In this document: one piece after another, positions 48,258 through 64,000 of the stretch
Layout of the letters: each line of letters opens with the position of its first letter
Position numbering within the stretch: position 1 is the first letter of the stretch
Assembly (NCBI GenBank): GCA_023630585.1
Contig: CM042565.1
Location: 16,140,513 to 16,204,512 of the forward strand
Direction of reading: 5' to 3'
Source of the DNA: Cranoglanis bouderius
Lineage: Eukaryota; Chordata; Actinopteri; Siluriformes; Cranoglanididae
Length of the DNA: 64,000 nucleotides
Program-made: the position numbers and the translations under genes
Notes under the pieces: model-generated
Database searches by the model: none
The model's input: only the letters and a program-made list of their open reading frames with translations
What the model was told of the DNA's origin: nothing

Positions 48258-48506
48258 GTACTAATTGGGGGGGGGGGGGGGGGTGATGCAGGTCTGTGTT
48301 TTTCTCCTCGGGTCTTATTGTGCCCCCGATCTGTCGAGAGGAATGCTGTGAATTTCCTGTTAGTTCTTGGGGGATATGCTGTGTTTTTCCTGTCTCGGAC
48401 CGAGGCAGGGTCTTTTTGTCCGGCTGACTTCCTGATGCTGGGTGGCTGCAGAGGCGGAGTTTACAAAAGGTCCCGGGTCAGACGAAAAAAAAGCCCTGCC
48501 CTGTTC

Positions 48507-48572
<66 letters not shown>

Positions 48573-48576
48573 ATCC
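48060..48576 (-). other. eng: Probable 3' UTR of eng
   Basis: Sequence after the eng stop codon. It starts with a (CA)n run six bases after the stop (48,509-48,571 on the plus strand), then holds a C-run (G-run 48,267-48,283 on plus) and an A-run (T-run 48,232-48,257). The first AATAAA on the minus strand is at 48,082-48,087, so cleavage would be expected near 48,060. The end is inferred, not seen. Confidence 0.5.
48509..48571. repeat. (GT)31 microsatellite in eng 3' UTR
   Basis: Perfect run; reads (AC)n in the transcript and begins directly after the eng stop codon. Confidence 0.97.
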
Positions 48577-61299
<12,723 letters not shown>

Positions 61300-61384
61300 C
61301 TAAATATTAGAGAGATTTAAGATTTTAAAGTATAAACACACATCCTTGTAAATTGTGTCTGCTCCTTTTTTTTAGTGGCTTTTC

Positions 61385-61605
61385 CCTGATTTGTCCATCA
61401 TTTAGCCTTTCGACCAATTCCCACTCTCCAGTCAGCTCTCCTCTATAATTAGATACCTCCGAGACACATGAACCCAGCCAAGCGCATCTTTTCAAAACAC
61501 TCAGAGGAAAGCGCTATCCGCCCTCTTCCGCATACATGAGCTCACAAACGCAGATGATTGCCTGGTATCGTAGTGACTGACCGCGGAGACAGAGATGGCG
61601 ATTTT
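61385..61605 (-). mobile_element. tRNA-like SINE copy, reversed
   Basis: Reverse complement contains GAGCTCATGTATGCGGAAGA, GATAGCGCTTTCCTCTGAGT and GTTCATGTGTCTCGGAGG, the body of the SINE at 22,985-23,310. Confidence 0.7.
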
Positions 61606-61701
61606 CTATGTAGTATATTTTACAAGATGATCATTTTCCCACAAGGTATACTTTTATGAGAAATAGGGTGCAGTATACTTTATAATAGCATGCTATTTTG
61701 A

Positions 61702-62084
61702 CAGTCCCTCCGGGATTTTGCGATGGCAGAAATCAATGCAAAATCAAGCAAACGCCGCAGTATTCGAAGGAGCTTGCAGTTTTTTTAAAAATTACCGCAG
61801 ATTTTCCATAGATTTGGGCCGTCATGTGACGTCATCACAACGCGCATTCAGCCAAAACCCTCTTCGATTCACGTGCATCGGACATGAGTACAGCTAAAAG
61901 GTCTCATTTACCAACAAACATCACTGCGAAAGACCGTGCAGAACTATTTTGTGCGATTGCGATTTCGCCAATTCAGTAGTTTTCCTCGAATTTTGAAAAC
62001 GTGCTCAGCAAAATCAAGCATTTTTGGCCGCAACAATCACAACAACAACAAAAAAAAAAACTCCACGAAATCCTGTACGGACTG
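61702..62084. mobile_element. Non-autonomous DNA transposon, class uncertain
   Basis: Left end CAGTCCCTCCGGGATTTTGC and right end (reverse complement) CAGTCCGTACAGGATTTCGT form an imperfect inverted repeat. Inside, GGCCGTCATGTGACGTCATC and TTCGATTCACGTGCATCGG are phrases of a dispersed fish repeat. No coding capacity. hAT-like is a guess from the CAG ends. Confidence 0.6.
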
Positions 62085-62166
62085 ATTTGATCATTTGTGG
62101 AGTATCACTCTTACTGTAAAAACAATACCAAATGGGGTTCTCAAAATTTTTGCATAACCTACACTT

Positions 62167-62720
62167 TATATACAGTACTGTACAAAAGTTTTAGGCACAT
62201 GCTAAGAAATGCTGTAGAGCAGAGATGCCTTCAGAATAATGAAATGAAATGTTTGTACATTTAAAAAATATATATATATACAGTAAAGAGCAGTAAACAG
62301 TAGTAAATGAAACAAAGGCAATATTTGGTGACAAAAAAATAAAAATAAAAATAAAAATATTAGTCTCCGGTACAATGTGTGCAGTTTTATAAGGAAATGA
62401 GCTGGTAAGTTTTATTGAGCATCTTGCAGAACCAGACACAGTTCTTCTGGACACTTTGACTTTCGCACTCGCTTCTTATTTTTGCAGCGAAACCCAGCAG
62501 CCTTCATTGTGTTTACTGTCTGAAAAGTGTCTCTTACGTAATACGCCAATACAAACATTTTTCTGTAACATTTCATTTTGTGCTAGAAAACTAATGTTTG
62601 GGAATCTAAAATGTTTTTTTGTACCGACTTGATCATGCAGACGTCATAAAATAAAAAATCTATAACAGAGTTTGCACTTAAAAAAATAGGGTGCCTAAAA
62701 CTTTTTCACAGTACTGTATA
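62167..62720. mobile_element. Non-autonomous Tc1-like element (~550 bp)
   Basis: Left ATATACAGTACTGTACAAAA plus GTTTTAGGCA and right (reverse complement) ATATACAGTACTGTGAAAAA plus GTTTTAGGCA match in all but two positions over 30 bp, with TA at the edges. No transposase left. Confidence 0.85.
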
Positions 62721-62724
62721 TGTA

Positions 62725-63880
62725 CGCTGCTTTGCTTTATGAACAGAAACATTATGGCATATTATCCACAAAATTAATTTTTATGCCCCAAATGTTGTAA
62801 GTATAGCTACATCATTTCTCCAAAACAGTTGGAAAGTGTTAGAACAGTGATTCAGATCCACAGTGAATCAGATTCAGATCCACTGATTCAAATTCCTATT
62901 CATTCATACTTTACGGATTACACGATGAGTCAACTTCCTCTGAGCTTCCCAGGAGGAGAGATCGGTCTTCTTGCTTAGCATCAAAAATAAAGTATTCTTT
63001 AAAGAAACTTTTGCATCGTCTCCTCCCTCACTCACTCTCTCTCTCTCTCTCTCTCTGTCTGTCTCTCTCTCTCTCTTTGTCCTTCTCTTTCTCAATCTCT
63101 CTCGCCCTTTCTCTGTTCCAGTGTTTGTTATGGTAAAGCGTCCATGCGCTGAGTTGCACAACCTCTCTGGTGCCACGCTGCTTCCTTCGCTTCCTGGCTG
63201 GGGACAGGAAATGAGACCTTTTTAACTGTGTGCGTCAGTCCGGGCGGCTGGAATCCGACTCAGTGTGGGGATAAATACGGACGCACACGCTACTGTCGAC
63301 ACAAGACGTTCCCCGTGTGGTGGAAAAATAAACGGAGGACAAAGAATTCCAGAGTCAAGAAAATACTCGGCCTCGACATCGGCACTAATAACGCTGTCCG
63401 TTAATGAATTAATGACATCAGTTAAAATGCAAAGTAAAAGGAAACCGAAGGTCATGGGTCAGGGATGTGTTACGGAAATTACAGTTTAGCGATAAGAGCA
63501 ATATTCTGCTTGATTATTTGTGCTTGGTTCTAAGAATTCACTGTGCAGAGATTTATCTCGTATTCATAAAGGAACAGGAAAAGTTTTTAAAAATTTCCTC
63601 AACAGTCGATCAGCTGAGACGTGTTTGGTTTTGCACTGGAGCTATAAAGCTAACGTTGCAAACACAAGTTTACAGCTACCAGTCTAGCATGGTGCAAACC
63701 GCATGTCTAAATCCTCACAAGATCAGTAGAAACAAAGGTTTGTGGTTGAGTGCAAAAGTTTGCGCCCCCATGGTTTTTCAGTGGTAAATGGAGGATCTAA
63801 AAGCTAGATGTGAAAAAAAATACATGAAAGGAGGTGCAAACATTTAAACTGATATCATTTTTGGTGTTTTTTTTTTTTTT
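62725..63880. other. Sequence right of eng exons, no exon found
   Basis: A CT run lies at 63,031-63,075 and (ATTCAGATCCACTGATTCA)-like short repeats at 62,850-62,890. A minus-strand frame at 63,455-63,222 begins with a hydrophobic stretch, but there is no convincing donor or endoglin similarity. The first eng exons are therefore probably outside the window. Confidence 0.35.
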
Positions 63881-63884
63881 TTGG

Positions 63885-64000
63885 TTACTTGTGATAATGA
63901 AGGAACAAATTCAGGACAGGAGTTTATGCTTTGCGGTTTCTCGGTAAAACGACAAGCTGTTGTTGTTGTTTTTTTTTAATCTTATGAACTTTAAGAGAGA
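63885..64000 (+). repeat. Start of another ~610-bp repeat copy, cut by window edge
   Basis: CAGGACAGGAGTTTATGCTT and GCGGTTTCTCGGTAAAACGA followed by CAAGCTG match the middle of the copies at 7345-8300 and 45,460-46,050. Confidence 0.6.

Noticed and set aside
63222..63455. Minus-strand frame beginning MTFGFLLLCILTDVINSL as a possible eng signal-peptide exon
   Set aside because: No good donor with a phase-1 end after the hydrophobic part, and no endoglin-like sequence follows. Left as unproven.

Overview
The window is vertebrate nuclear DNA, almost certainly from a teleost fish. A catfish-like genome is my guess from the mix of repeats, but I cannot prove it. The evidence is one spliced multi-exon gene, several Tc1-like transposons with long inverted repeats, 3' fragments of LINEs, tRNA-like SINE pieces and a very high load of dinucleotide microsatellites. 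There are no prokaryotic genes, operons, CRISPR arrays or viral genes.

Positions 1-47,900 hold no recognisable host gene. Working from the left they contain: related GGCCACACC-core minisatellites (62-968, 2680-3190, 3690-4310, and 37,060-37,950 on the other strand); a ~610-bp interspersed repeat seen in several copies, one of them split by a Tc1-derived MITE (7345-8300); two arrays of one 34-bp satellite in opposite orientation (13,690-14,340 and 19,960-20,540) on either side of a dead Tc1 element (17,582-19,046); a 0.9-kb polypurine tract (25,981-26,893); a 5'-truncated LINE insertion with a perfect 15-bp target-site duplication (27,338-27,852); a second dead Tc1 element on the minus strand (28,021-29,501); and a microsatellite cluster with a 1.2-kb GAAA/GGAA tract (38,150-42,780). 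A few stretches read like conserved non-coding DNA (for example 30,270-30,560 and 21,050-21,420), but this cannot be tested here.

Positions 48,060-61,299 hold the 3' part of a minus-strand gene that I identify as endoglin (eng), the endothelial TGF-beta/BMP co-receptor. Ten coding exons can be joined with GT/AG borders and consistent phases (1329 nt, 442 codons plus stop). They encode most of the orphan domain, the ZP-C module, a single transmembrane helix and a short tail ending in SSMA. The exons for signal peptide and domain start lie to the right of the window. Two features stand out: there is no ZP-N-like exon, and a 48-nt in-frame exon sits between the transmembrane exon and the last exon.

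The eng introns carry a piggyBac-like MITE, a perfect (CT)80 tract, copies of the ~610-bp repeat and a GA/CT-rich block that forms the acceptor tract of the last exon. The remaining right-hand part (61,300-64,000) holds a minus-strand SINE copy, two non-autonomous DNA transposons and simple repeats. I found no new multi-gene system. The points most worth checking are the architecture of eng and the way simple repeats have grown next to one dispersed element.
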